Assembly: GCA_026874595.1 (NCBI GenBank)
Contig: CM049309.1
Location: 43,725,079 to 43,789,078, forward strand
Length of the DNA: 64,000 bases
Direction of reading: 5' to 3'
DNA from: Sipunculus nudus
Lineage: Eukaryota; Annelida; Sipuncula; Golfingiida; Sipunculidae
Position numbers and translations under genes: made by a program. Every line of letters starts with the position of its first letter. The stretch's first letter is position 1. This document shows positions 43,147-57,900 of this stretch, piece by piece. The notes below the pieces were generated by a model, which was not told where the DNA came from, searched no databases, and was given only the letters and a program-made list of their open reading frames with translations.

Positions 43147-45906
43147 TCATATATATATGTGTGTGTGTGTGCGTGTGTGTAACACGGTAAGAAACCACGG
43201 GTGCAAATTATGCGCCCGCTCGACCCTTAGGGGACACAGTAATCCAGTTGTCCAGGTCCCTGTCATTCGCTGCCATCTGTTGGCCTATATGTTAACTCTC
43301 TCTCCCAAGACTTCACGGTTTTACACAACTTTTGCACACTTGACCGTACTCTAGCGCTTGAACGGGTACACAAATTTACAGTCGATCACTTAACAGCCAA
43401 ATTCTCAGGACTGGAGCATCTTTTACACCATGAAGGCACACTCAAACGAGTTTATTCGAATGAATATTAACTGGAAACAGAATTACCCACAGATATAAAG
43501 TTCCTTGAACTCAAATATATACATAGTTACTTGCATGTTATGATAAGAACGTGTATACCAAACATTAAACTTGTCCATTAAACCGATCTAGATTTACATT
43601 GCTCATCATTAACGACGTGGGTGAATACATGTTGTCTTAACTTTGATATACACGAAGACTCAAGTCCTGATTCCATGCAGAATCGAATATAATTAGTTAG
43701 TAATTAGAATTGGTTATAGTTAGTTAGTAATACTCGGATATGAGTACCCGAGTACTCCCTTTAGCAAAAGCGGATCCGGGGGGTGTCAAGGGGGTTCGGA
43801 CTCTCTCTTTGTTCAGCCACCGCAACCTTTTTTAAGGGTTTCAGACCAATTTTTGTGGCCTAGACCCCCCCCCCCCCCTTTCCGGACCTGGAGAACTTTT
43901 TTTAGGCTCTGTCTATCGTCTTCTTGGTTTGCCCCCCCCCCCCTTCCATCTAAATCCTGGATCCGCCCCTGTTTAATATTGTGTACAAGTACGGATCATC
44001 TGCACCAAAAGGTAGTAAAAGCTGAAACAGTTAAGTTTTAAGTGGAAACTAATTTGTTTAAACGGAAGAACATGCGGCATCACTGATACAAGGAGATAAC
44101 TCACGCCGGATGCTAGGTGATGCGCGGCAGACTGTCACGTTGGTCCTGACTCCATCGCTCTTTATGCCCGCTTTGTTCACGGCACGTACAGTTACTGTAT
44201 AGGTTGAGTTATCCCTGAGGGCTAAACCTTGTAGACGAACCTGCATAGAAAAAGTTACAAATTTACCTGATTACCTAAAATAAAAAAAATCTATATTGTA
44301 TATATTTTTAATTAATAGAAAGTGAAACAAAAATACATAAACTTGTACCATCTTCAAGCCAACTATCTGAAAATGGAAAATTATAGTCACACTTTACTTC
44401 GGAATTTGAATAGTTGATGAAAAACTGCATAGTGAATCAATGATTAAAACAAATGATTAAGATACTTATTCCATATATTAACAATTCTGACGGCAAGGAA
44501 GTACAATTCTTTTTATATCTTCATAGCTCGAGAGTCTTCCTTTCAATCCCGAATGGCAAACCTTCTGGGCATAAATATTTCATTGTCGTTTGTATTTCTA
44601 ATCACACTTGTTCACTTTTGTACTGTAAATATTTTGCTTATATACGAAAGGTCCCAAAAGAACTCCAGCACGAACTCCACTTAGGAGCTGTTGGTATAGA
44701 ATGGGATGGGTATCGGAAGCAAATTTAATTAAGATTGTTCTTGGTTTGACTAAATATTTCATAAAACGTGAAGTGAACAGATAACTGTCCCACACAATAT
44801 AATGCATTCATTATCTGACCATCAGTTACGCTTCTGAAGCAGCGGTTATACATTACAGTGGTCCAAGATATCGTTTCGTGTAACCGCTGCTTTCTATGGC
44901 AAGGTACTCTAACCAGGAACACCAGGGTGCGCACAGAGCAAAAAATTGTAATATGGCCACTAAAAGCGTTGCGTCAATAACACCCGTTCTGGCATAGGGC
45001 CAAGAATAAGACCAACGAGAGCTTTTGTCGAGTGATATCAAACCAATGGGAGCAAGTGTCACATGCTTAAATTGTGGGCTGGATGGAGAATGCAATATAT
45101 GTGGTTTTGATTGCAATTCTTTGCTTTGTGTGCGCCCTGGTTTTACTGCCCAGAGAACCTTACAGTGGGACGACTACAGTGTTTAACAGCTGAGTCAGGA
45201 GCGTAATCATCAGTAAGATAATACGTACATCCGTTCGTAGCCCAACATTCATTTCACTCTTGACAACAGTTTTCCCTTTCATCAATGTCACCAGGTAGTG
45301 GTCTATTCCCCTGACCGTTTTAAACCCGTTGTATGACACTCGTAGGGTGTTGTTATAAGACTGAACGTGGTCCCGGGCCGGAAACGAAGTCGGAGAAGAG
45401 ATATGCAAATGAACTTGAGCTGACGTAACATCTGGTGCAGCGTCTGTGACGACAAGGTGATCTATTTTTACTACTGTTTCCAGTCTCACCCGATTGACGC
45501 AGCGGACGGTCACGTGGACTAGTTGGCCACTGGTGTAGTTGAACCGGTGTGACGTAAGGCTGTTCCGTTCTCTTACATGCAGCCAACGCAAGACATCGAG
45601 GGAGCCAGAAGAAGTGCCTAATAACATATGTTTACCCTAAGCGATATCAAGATATTCCATTATTATTATTATTATCATATTATTATTATTATTATTAATA
45701 TTATTAAAACACAAATGATGACGGGTATATACATTCTCTCCGATGGCTGTGTGCTCATTGTATATCCCTGCAGGTTTTCTAATCAGTGTCTTTATATTTC
45801 AATATATTTACAAAATTGGTCACATATTTGTTACAGCCGGTATCTGAAGCATATATTAACAGAAACTTTACTATATATTTAGGCAGTCATATATATATAT
45901 ATATAA

Positions 45907-45953
<47 letters not shown>

Positions 45954-48900
45954 TATCTAATTACCTGGAAGCCATAGTTGTCAATGAAAACCAGAACTAT
46001 GTCAGACTAATTATGAATAATAATAATATTCCACGCCCTATAACATGGTTACAAACATTTTTTCTTGTATTAAGATGAATATGAAAAATGTCGTGATACC
46101 TAAAGCTGCAGCACACCCGCTGATGTGGCTTTCAGGATCGTGTGCCCCTTGGAATTCAATCTCGGCATCATAATAAGACGGTATCCCTAGAGCGGGCTTA
46201 ACTCTGACATGGGGTTGTGGTACAATCGGAGGCGTCCAGTCTATCAAATATGGCGCAGAGGTGAAAGCCCGCCTACGACCAGCTCTGCTAATGGCTATGA
46301 CGGTAGCGTACACATACATTCTATGACTTATCCTCAAATTTCTCATCGCCCAGTATGTGAGCTCGCCGCGATTTGTCAATGGCGCAAGCTGGAACCCACC
46401 GGGGTTTGTGCCCAGTCCTACCTGAAACGTCATGACGCCGCTCTCATGGTCCACGAGAAACCACGAGACCATCAGGTCAGTAAGCGACATCTGGCGAAGC
46501 ACTATTGCATCACTTTCCGATATTGGCTCATCAGATGTCACCTCGCTTGTTCGCAAACTAACACCAAGAATAGACAGACTTCCTTCAGGAACTGTGATCG
46601 TCAGGTTCTTGGGAATTATTTTGTTCTGACTGCTCATGAACGTCATTTCGAAAACACAAACCCCGTCTGGAGATTCCGAAAAATCTAGGTTGGTACTCAA
46701 GGTATCGACATTAACATAGGATTTTCTTCGGTAACACGGAGGGAATGCTTCAACTTGTAACAGGTGGATCGTTTTAGCCTTCATTTCAATAGCAAGCCCC
46801 ATTGTCCCATCTGTTATGTTGATATAGGGATACTGTAGCTTACTTTGTCCGGTAAACAGCCAATCACGTGGTTCCCTGCTCACAAGGTCCTTTTTGAATT
46901 CATAAGAGAAAACAGGACAAGGCGCCGTTATGTCAACCTCAAAAGCTTTAGACATGACAACTGTGGAAAAGCCAGCGGCATCATAGGCAGCCACAGCCGC
47001 CTCATATTTAACCCCTGTAAGAAGAGAGAGGTTGCGAAGAACCACATCAGTTCGTATGTGAACATTCTTCCAGGGCAGGACATATGTTTTGTTGTGTCCC
47101 GTGGATCTTATGGCGATCTCGTAACGTCGGACACCGGACCCTGAATCCGAAAACCCAAGCCAACACACCCTAAGTCTCTTCGTCTCCGATATCCATCTCT
47201 GATGTCGTCTCGGGGAACCAACATATACAATCCCCGGGTGAGGTGGGTCGGTGTCCACTATGACGTCATGAGAGTTGGCCGAAGAACTGAAGCCGAGCCT
47301 ATTATACGCAGTGACTGTGACGTAAAAACGCCGACCTGGAGACAGCACACCTGATATGCTGTTAAATGACGTAGCTGTCCCAGTGTCCATCGCCGCTATT
47401 ACATCTCCTCCTGTGGAATAAAATGAATTGAGGGAACTCGAGTTATCACATTTTAAATGAATACTATAACAATATCTTTGTTTTGGAATTTAGTAGTTAA
47501 CATATTACTCCCACCCTGGTGATGGAAAGCGACTTGTATATCAGAAAGATAATGAGGATCTGAGAGAAGATCACTTACAAAAAAAAAGAAAATTATTATT
47601 TTAGCTGTGAGAAGCATAAAATTAGATTTTTCAATAGTAAGATGATTAATGTGACAGTTGATAAACGACACGTAAACAGGTCCATATTATCTACTACATC
47701 AAAGTTTGCAGGTGTAGTTATTTTGAACTGTACCATAATACATCTTGGACTTTTAATACAAATATTAAAATGTCGAACATTTGAAAATTAGACAAGCTAT
47801 ACGACAGTTGTAAATCATGATGTTGTTATTCTTATATACTTCTTTACCTCCAGGGACTGAGCCTGCAGAAAACCTGAAAGTTAAGGGATGGCTTTCTTCA
47901 TCTGTGAAGATCCCTGTCCAGCTTGTCTGAAGACCTAGGGTATTATTATTATTAGACCCACCAGGTGGTTGTACAATACTTGTTTGGATGAACATTCTTT
48001 TACGTTTTCCAGGAGTGACTAAATCCACAAGAATCCCATCAGACTGAAAAACCGCAAAACTGGTCGGAGTCAACCACACGCGTAAGTAAAAGACATAAGT
48101 CGTTCCATGCTGTAGACGACTACCTTTCTTCGTGCAGTACACAGCTTCTGTAGTCATAGATACGTCTTCCCAAAACCCGATCTGCAAACCAGGAATACCA
48201 GAACCTGCTGCATCCCTTTCAATACCAATACTGTATTCATATCTCACAGGTTTCAAATGAAGAACTTCCCAGTGAGCTCTTAAACACGCGGCAGAGCCAG
48301 TCAAGTCTGCATCTTCGCCAGACCATCCATCTTTGATAACTAGAGTAGAGTTGTTGATCGTCACTTCTTCACATTTATGCGGATACGGAACATGGTCGCA
48401 TGTGGCTCCCACCGTGTTACACGTACAGTGACCCTCACATGAGAACACTGGACACGAGTGTTTAATTATATCCACCGTGCCTTCATAAATATCCCTTTTC
48501 ACAAACGATACATGAAACACTTTGGAATATAACCCTACTCCATTCTTTACAACGACACTAAGGTACATGGGCTGATCTGGTAAAGGTCGCGTCAAATTGA
48601 TTACGCAGTGCTGTATGGTACTATATTGGTTGGCTGTATAGGTAACGACTCCTTCGGTAAGTTCCTCTCCACCCATCGTGAGTCCAAGCCTTACATGATA
48701 AGAATCAACACCTGAATGAGGGTCCGAGAACCCTTGCAAGCTTATGTTAAGAACAGACCCGGAGGCTGTGTCCGTAAATGTTGGTGGTTCATACAGCCCA
48801 CCAATAAGAGGCCCGGAGGAATCGACCAGAACTTCGCCGGACCGGGCAGTAATACAAACATAGGCCCCATTACATGACGTCACTGTAGCATGGTACCGGT

Positions 48901-51900
48901 ACCCATCAGCAAGCTCTTCGTCTACCAGGGGAACAGAGAGTTGGTTCACGTCACCAACTTTCATTTTGCCAAGTGCAATTCTGCCATTTTGATGAGTTTC
49001 TATGGTAACCGTTTGGAACAAAATACCGCTCTCTTGATCCATTGCTGACCATTTTAGGTGTATCTGAGAGCGGTCAACTTGGGTTCCTTCTTTCAAACTG
49101 ACATCGTCGAGATTAAACTTTGGAGGCTCTGTGAATACCGGAGGCGACGTGTCGACGACAAATGGGGTAGACGATCGTTGGACGTGAAGGCCGACGTTAT
49201 TGAAGGCTTTTACCGTGACGTAGAGCGGCGTGTTGATCGGGAGGCGAAGCTGTGACGCCGTATCCTCTGTCAGGCTGTACACGTTCTTAAACCCCATGAC
49301 GTCACATGAGTCACCTGACTGAGTGCCGACACACCAATGATAACTCTTGATGTCTGAGTGAGGATCATGGAAACCATGCCACCATGCACGTATATTCTGG
49401 CTGGAAGAAGGCAGAGATTTCAAGTTTAACATGTGGGATATCAACATTTCATATACCATGCAATTAATGTATACGGATATTTTTGGTCACCTAAAATCCG
49501 AAAGAAAGGTTGAATCTTCATAGAATGAGGTAAATGATGCATGAAATGTATTTCCAGTATACACTGTATACATAGCTATGCCCGGTGCTATTAAATAGTT
49601 AAAATCTGTTTTTTTACATGAACGATTTTGCCTAATTTGTTACTATATAATTTTTCCAATAGTTGCACAGCTTTATTGGTATAATTGCTAAGTAGAATTG
49701 GGAAGTCTGTTGAAAATTATTTTTAAGTTACTCCTTGTCTTCAAACATTTTGAAGGTATGTGTATTGGGTTAAGAGAAATCTATATATCTTGCGCTTTGC
49801 GTGATAGCTGATGTTTTCCCTGATTATGTAGGCCTTGTATTTACTGGTACGGTGGAACCTATGAAACAAGACCATCCTTGGGATTGACAAAAAAGGGTTT
49901 AATTCAAAGTTGGTTTCATTTGGGCGGGCCAGTGAATACGTTTGGTTCGGTAAAGAATGGTGTACACGGTTGTCTTTCAGACAGGTTGTTTTTCAGATAG
50001 GTTCGACTTTAGTTTCATTTTGTGACATCGGAACATTTTTTCATTCATTTAGAATTATAATGCATATGCGAATATTTAAAAACGTCTTACTTGCTGTGAA
50101 CGTAGTGCTTATGACTGCCGCCATATCCAATCACAACGCTTCCGGGTACCGGCGGGCTGTCATCAACAGTTACCCCATCCGAGCTGACCCGCTCACATAA
50201 CATGTGAACATTACAGGCCTCGACCGTCACGTAATACGTTATGCCACTCTGTAAGGTCGCCTCGTGGGATGTTTCTGGTAACAGGAGAAGGGGTGTATTA
50301 TTATATTTAAATAATATCGTGTTTAATTATTAAGTTGCTTGCTATACCTTAACACTAAAAACCGGGAATATTTAATAATGTGAAACAAGACGTTTCAGTG
50401 ATTTATATTTTTTTTTTAGAAATTCATGTATCTAAAGTTCTCTCGTGAATTTGATTAAAATTAGGCCTTTTTTTATTAATATTGACGGAATCATGTATTC
50501 TTCAAACATTTGTCGTCGTCTTTTTATTTGGGGTGTTAACTTTCAGAATTATGAATTCATGGGGTATTGAGTTTTAAATGTATTCACGAATTAAAGGCCT
50601 CCAATTACAAAATAAAATAATAAAGTTAAGTGGAATGCTTTGAACCATAAATGAATGAGAAATGTCAATTTAAAATTAGTAAATATAAAACTAATAAAAT
50701 AATTTATAAATCTACAAGTTCTTTACATTTTTCAGAAATTCCTAGTTTCCATATATACCAAATTGTAGGCACTATTTTAGCTTTCAGAATATGTACATTT
50801 CTAGAGGTCTCAGAGCAAAAGTTTAAAGAGGCCAAATCACCTATCTGACCTTTATAAACTAAAGGTAATCCTTTGGAGCTATTATAAAAATAGGCCTGGA
50901 AACGTGGATATCACCGCACGCAGGCTGCTTGTCTTAAATATATCAACGTGTTTATAATATGTTCGAGCCCGCTAAACAATCAAAACAAATTCAATAAAGG
51001 CATCTGACAGCAAGTCAGATAAGCCAGAGCTTTGCAAATGGCGTTTTGCAACAAGTGACCCTTCTCCGCATATATGCTATCTACCACCTTGGGTTACATG
51101 TTTTCCCTTTGGTCAACATTGCTGTGTTTACAAACATGTTGTTGATAAATAAGATCACACATCCTTCACCAAGGCCTTAAAAGAACTTTTCACAACCAAA
51201 ATTACCCTTAGATCATTAATATATACACAAAGGAAGTCAAAAACCTACAAAAGGTAGGTGAATGGGCACCTTTAAATAATACTGAGGAAAAGATGAAACA
51301 ATGGTAAAACAGACTCTTGAGACAGTTGAGTTTTTAACATACAGTAATACAATGTGACTCCAGACAGGTTTTCTGACCTGTGATTTTCAGCCAGTCTCGA
51401 TTGATCACTTAAAACATTTGTATGTAACAGATGAAAGTTCAAGGTTGCTCTTGGTACCATAAATGAGATGCAAACAGTGTGTGGGAGGAACCTGGCTATT
51501 CGACCTCTCCGCTAGTTAATTAGGCCATAGGATGGTTTGTACCCTGTCCTGGGGTGCAAACCATGCCATGGTAGCACTTCAGTTAAGATCATTCACAAAT
51601 AATACATGTATATTGCACAAATAAGACACAAAGATCAGTCACAACTTTTGTTTTTATCACAAAATAAAAGTCTTACATGTGGACAGTTCATGAAAAGGCT
51701 TCAATGTCATCAACTTTTTACAATGCAGGTTTTGAAGCTTTCTGTCTGTATACAGTCGATGGGTCACAATTTCACAAATGGTAAACAAGCAGATTACGGG
51801 TGCTGTACATCATGGTTTACAGAAAACCTTTCTGGACTTTGGTATCTAAGGAGGGGGCCGTGGTGGGTCTATGTCTTATTAATTCACGTAATAATTGCTT

Positions 51901-54900
51901 TCATTAATCCGTGACACCCCTGCAGAAAGTAAATTGTAAGTGATAAATTCTGCCATGAAGCATGAAAAATGTATAACGTAAATCTAGCAGTGTTAAATAG
52001 CTTTATTGTTGTTCACCTTGAACCAGTAGAAAGTCAAGTCGATTTAAACACAATAGCGCCCGGTAACCCGGTCGCCCGTCTTCAGAAAAAAATATATAAA
52101 TATAATCCGGGCTTAGAAACCAAATATATTAGGGCAAGCTTTACCAAGGGAAATACTTTTGTTTGGCTTGAGTTAATGGCAACCAAGTTATGAAACCGCA
52201 GTTTCGTTAGAAATATAGGTAAATTTCGCAAAGTACATATAGGGCGACGTAATTATATTAAGTTATTAAGAACCCCTGATGTTTGTCAAGTGTGACATAA
52301 CAGTACGATATAACGTGTTTATTGTTGACCTGTATCCAGGCTGACGTCCGTGAACGGTTGTATGTCGTCTGCTAGAATAGCGGTTCCTATGGCAACCCGA
52401 TAGATGGTAATGCTTGACTCGGGCTCTTCAAAGCCAGTCCAGTGTGCGGCTAGGTGAGTTGTGGAGGTTTGGAAATCGATGTCACCCTGTAAAAAAGATA
52501 ATCAAGAAGTTCTGAGTAGGGTTGTGCATTCTTACACACTTCGTATATAAACGCCAATTGATATATTGTTTTCCAGAATGCTAATGCACCTGTTGCAAAG
52601 AGGCATTCAGGAAAACTACTTTTTTCTATAGGTGAATCTATAGCTGAAATTTGAATCACTCGTATTCCTTATCAAACTTTTGTCGCCTTAATCATGCTTG
52701 AGATGCCACATGTTGCATTAATAGTGTTTAAACAAAAATAAATTCATAACTAGATGTAGTCGGACAATGACCCTCGGAGGGCCCCGTGTTTCTGCTAGTG
52801 CTGGAATAGTTTACATATGGGTGAAAAATTAAGTTAAATTTGAAATATATGACAAACAGAAACACGTTTTTATCCATATGCATGAGGGAAAAAATCCTAC
52901 TGGATCAAATGAAATTAAAAAAGATATGTCTGAAATAATGTGTGCAATAGAAAATCACTGAATGTACTCTGTTAGCCATATTTGATTTTGAGCAAGTCTC
53001 TGATTCAAAAGGTCTGAAGCCCTCACTGGTATCAACCATCCCAGTGAATTTAGCAAAGCTGCAGTATGCTGTTATTGAGTCATCGTGCGCGAAAGAAAAT
53101 CAGCATTCGGGCTGTGGCTGCCATATTGGAATTAAGACAGGTCTTTGATTCAAAGGTCTGGAGCCCTCATATACCAACCATCCATGTGAATAAAGTTTGG
53201 AAAGTTGCAGTATGTTGTTGTTGAGTTATCGGCGCAAAATAAAATCAACAATGGGGCTTTGACGGCCATATTGGAATTACGACAGGTCTTTAATTCAATA
53301 GGTCTGGAGCCCTCATAGGTACCAACCATGATTGTGCAGTTGGGAAAGCTGCAGTATGTTGTTGTTGAGTTATCGTGCGCGAAAGAAATCAGCAATCGAG
53401 CTGTGGCGACCATATTGGGATTCCGACATGTCTGTAATTCTATAGGTCTGGATCCGTCATAGGTACCAATCATCCCTGTGAATTCGGGAAAGCATCAGTA
53501 TGTTGTTGTTGAGTTATTGCGTGCAAAAGAAAATCAGCGATTGCGCTGTAGCAGCCATATTGGAATTCCGACATGCCTGTAATTCGAACGGTCTAGAGCC
53601 CTCATAGATACCAATTATTCCTATGAATTTGGGAAAGCTGCAGTATGTTGTTGTTGAGTCATCGCACGCGAAAGAAAGTGTCACTGAGGGGAAGGACATA
53701 AGTACGGAAGGACGGATGGACGGAAGGATGGACGGACGAATGGAAGGACGGACTGACACGGTGATCACTATGGGGCACCGCTATAACTAGTTCCTTCACA
53801 AAATCATATTCTCTTTAATGATAGCAGATCATTTAAGTGAGCTAAAACCAATATAGCTTATAGTCAATTTTTTTATCCCCCCCCCCGCTAAATATTAAAA
53901 TAATCTGTGTATTTTATATTACTGTTTCTCTGCTACTTATGAATGTTTTATAAGAAATCATGAGATGTAGACTTAAACGAATGTTTTACAAACAGAACCT
54001 GCTCTTTGCCCGCCCCATCCACACGAGAACCATCCGACACATGACCTCCGCTAGGTGGCGTTTGATCACAAATAAAAGGACCCCCGGACACGATGGTTAC
54101 ACCGCCGACTTCATTGGTGGCCTGGAGAAGATTGGAAATGTTCATAGCTCGTTTTCTTTTTCTAGAGCAAATTAAATCTCAATATAATCGTATGATAATT
54201 CAAAACATGGATATCCTAACAATATGCAAAGCTGTTTTACGAATCGATTGAAATAACGTCCCCTGTTGTAACAGTTAATAAATACGGGGTTACGGTGGTT
54301 GTTTAAATCCAAATTGTAAATTGGTCAAATAATACCTATAACGTCCTTGCGATAAATGCAACATAAAAAATACTTTAACAAACCAATGATGGTTTTAATA
54401 TTAACCCATTCATATTATATTCCCATGAAGATGGATTACACAGGCATACATACCCAATAGCCATTTAAAGATTTCAACCAATATTTTGATCTGCAACTTT
54501 TTAAATATAATTTACACGGCTAAAATAATCTGAATATAACTGATCTTCTTTGGCAACTCTTAAATGAACCTGGTACATATGCATATACAAAAAGTTCACA
54601 TCCCTGCCGAATGTAATTAAAATACAAAAAAGTACAATATCCGAATCTTTGTTGTATTTTCATTAATATATTTATTAACAAATGACATCGTTCGAATTCA
54701 GTTCACGGGAAATGTATTAAATAATTTATGTTATCAAAACATATCTATAAAACAATCCAACACAACATAAAATGTTACTGATAAGTATTCACTGGTTAAT
54801 TCCATCTCAAAAACAACAACGAATTCAAAAACGTTTATAATATTTCATACCCGGACATTGACAAAATAGCTGTGACCCTGAGCTATAGACAAGCCTTGAA

Positions 54901-57900
54901 GTACAGCAACTTCACCATTCACCGCAGAGTAAGCTAAGATGTCGCTTGTTTTAGGTTGGTTTCCGACTGACACTGCGTAGTTTAAATGGGAGCTCTCGGG
55001 GTCGCGGAAATCCCTCCACTGGACCTCTATCCGGTCACATGACGTGTACGTCACAGGCTGATGAAAAGGGCCGACTGTCACGCTCCCTGGTGTCGGCGGC
55101 GTTGCATCAATAGTCAACCCATTCGATATGGCCGCCGTCTCAAGACCCGACTGATCCACAGCTGACAGTGATATATATAAGCTATTGAAAGTAAATGAAA
55201 ATTTGCTCTCAAGATTTCGGAATAATTCTGGGTTTTTTTTCTCTTTAATTAAACACCGAAATCTAGGAGAAAAATGATAAATCACTTAGTGGCAGATAAT
55301 AAATTAAAAAGTACACTTTAATGAATTCAAATTTTTTTTAATTATTGAAACACATGTGGCAGGTAAAGCCAGCTATGGTCTTACATTCACCATGCAATGA
55401 GTAAAGTAATGTACAATAAAATTTACCTTATGTTTACATGTACATGAACATTCTGTTTATGAATACACCTAAGCATCAGTGTCGGACATCTGCAGTCTTT
55501 AGAATTCTTCTCTACTTCTTATAATCACTACCTCCCCTGAGACGGTATGCGTTCATTCCCCTTCGTGCGTGTTTGTAATGCACATAACTAAAACGGAGTT
55601 CCATGAAATTATTTCGGAAATGGGCCACTGTATCAATCAGATTTTTGTATGGATTCGGCACATGATCCGGATTCAGGAATGTCATCGAGGAATATTCACA
55701 AATGCAAAGTCACTTACGCACGAACGAATCTTGGAATATGGGCTGAATTAGTGAATGCAAACATGGCGGAGGCTGACATTCCATGGAATGCAGATTTCTA
55801 GTTTTTAATAAGTCACATTATCAGGAAGGTTACCAGCTACCTGGAGTGACTGCACTTACCTATGACTTTGGCGTAATATGTGTGTCCTGAATGTAGAGAC
55901 AACTCCTGGATAAGGTAATGTGTCGTCATACCAACAGAAGTACGTCCAAACAAGTCTTCACCTCCCGGGAAGGATCCTCCAACACAATATCAAGCCAAAA
56001 GGAATTAACAATAACATTGCTAATGCATTCTTAGGTCTGACAATGTAGGGAGGAAATGTTATCTGGCATTTCTGCAGAACCCTCGAAGTCCTTTTGACTC
56101 ATATATTTGTAAATAATGAGAATAGTGTGATTTTCTCTAGCAAATCCCTGTTATGAAATTTAAGGTATTTTTTCTGAAATATTTTAATGTGTTAAGGAGA
56201 TTTAACATATGTATTTTATCTTAGAAATAAAATGCAATTGACCTACCGACTGCCACGTAATAGGAGCTGATACCGGATGCATGCTTTAACAGACTGACTT
56301 CGTCAACGTCACTGAATCCTGACCAGTACACGGCCAGTTCCGTGGTGTCCCTCTGCAGGCCGTCATCGCGGTGCCCAGCATGGACATGTCCAGCAACTGG
56401 CGGCGTCCTGTCAACAGTAAAACCGTTACTACAGCGACGAACTTCCTGGATGGTCTCCTCGAAATCCATTCGCTGTACGACTGTCTCGTGCGCATGCGCA
56501 CATGTGTAATAATGGACGCCATCTTTCAACATGACGTTTCTAAAAGTATGATAATTCTTGTTTGAGGATGTGAGGCTTACACAACCCGGATGTCCTCGCC
56601 GACACGTTTCAAAATCTATATCTTTATTTTCTGTGAGCCACCAGTGAAATTCCTCATGGCCACTTCCGGTCATCACACCAGATATAGCGGTCGTCTTGGT
56701 GACGTAGTCAAGGTCCATGTTATGCATGACTTTTATTAAGACGCCAAGGTCCTGACTGTGTAGATACGGCCCTATTTCGTACCTGAGGTCAACATCGGGG
56801 TCAATGTCGTAGACATGCGACCCCGTGCCGTGGAAATGTAGACTCTTCTGAATCTGTATTTCTTCTGTCACCCGGGTGAGTGTTCCTGCTGGTGAGTACC
56901 CCTCTATGACTACATATAGGAGCTTGGACCAGTGTATGTTTGTCCGCAGATTATACACGGCCTGTGGAAAGAAATCCAACATGTTTACAACAGAATGAAA
57001 AGGATAATTGTTATCTTTTCTACCATAACAGTGACAATTGTAATTGCCTTGTGGTTTAAAATTGTCTCATGGTATATATATTTCTGACCTTTCCCTTACA
57101 GTTTTTGGGAGAACAAAGTTATTCAGTAATTAAAGAGCTATGACGTAATACTCTACCCTGGTATGTGCTTACATAATTCGTTTAGTACGCTGCTTGTGAC
57201 AGTTAGAGTAAACAGAAAGTGGAGCAGCCATAAATGACAGAACAACATTCATGAACTTAGCTAAACTCACCGGCACGTGTTCAGAAAAATATTTGATTTA
57301 TGAATATATGTATTCCATATTGGAAATATACCGTCTTTAGTTATACATGAGAATTCTTCTAAATTGCCCAATTTATGGTCACAACAGCCTAAAAATGCTT
57401 CAAAGAAACATAAATTTTGATTTTTGGACGCACCTTGTATGTTGATTGCGGTTCATGCACTGGCACATACTGCCATGGAATCACAGGATTGACCATGTGT
57501 TTAGATGTTGAAATAGTCCAGCGGTAGACCGGACTCTCAACACGTAAGGATGATGCCAAAGTCTGGAAGGCCTGCCAAGAGATACTAAATCTGATTTCTG
57601 CGGGCTCCTGTTGTATATCGGTGTGCAAGGCCGTGGCCCAGGCTGCCCCGGTAGAGGGCGGGTCTTGGAGCACCACGACGCCGTTAGTCGACAGAGGCCT
57701 CAAGCATTCATGTTGGAAGCAAAGCCGGAGGACAATCCGGTAACGATGACCCTGAGCAAGGTCAAGGTCACTAAACACGTGACTCATGTGCTTCCCTATA
57801 TTCGTAAATGATGTTATGTAACTAGAGAACTTCCAGCTAACAGCTATTTTACATCTTGAGCAGGATTTTTCACCTGGCGTCACACAAGCCACTTTTCTTG

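Noticed and set aside
46209-46685. 159-codon plus-strand frame
   Set aside because: It is the antisense shadow of the 1.3-kb coding exon m, whose frame is supported by splice phase and repeat motifs.
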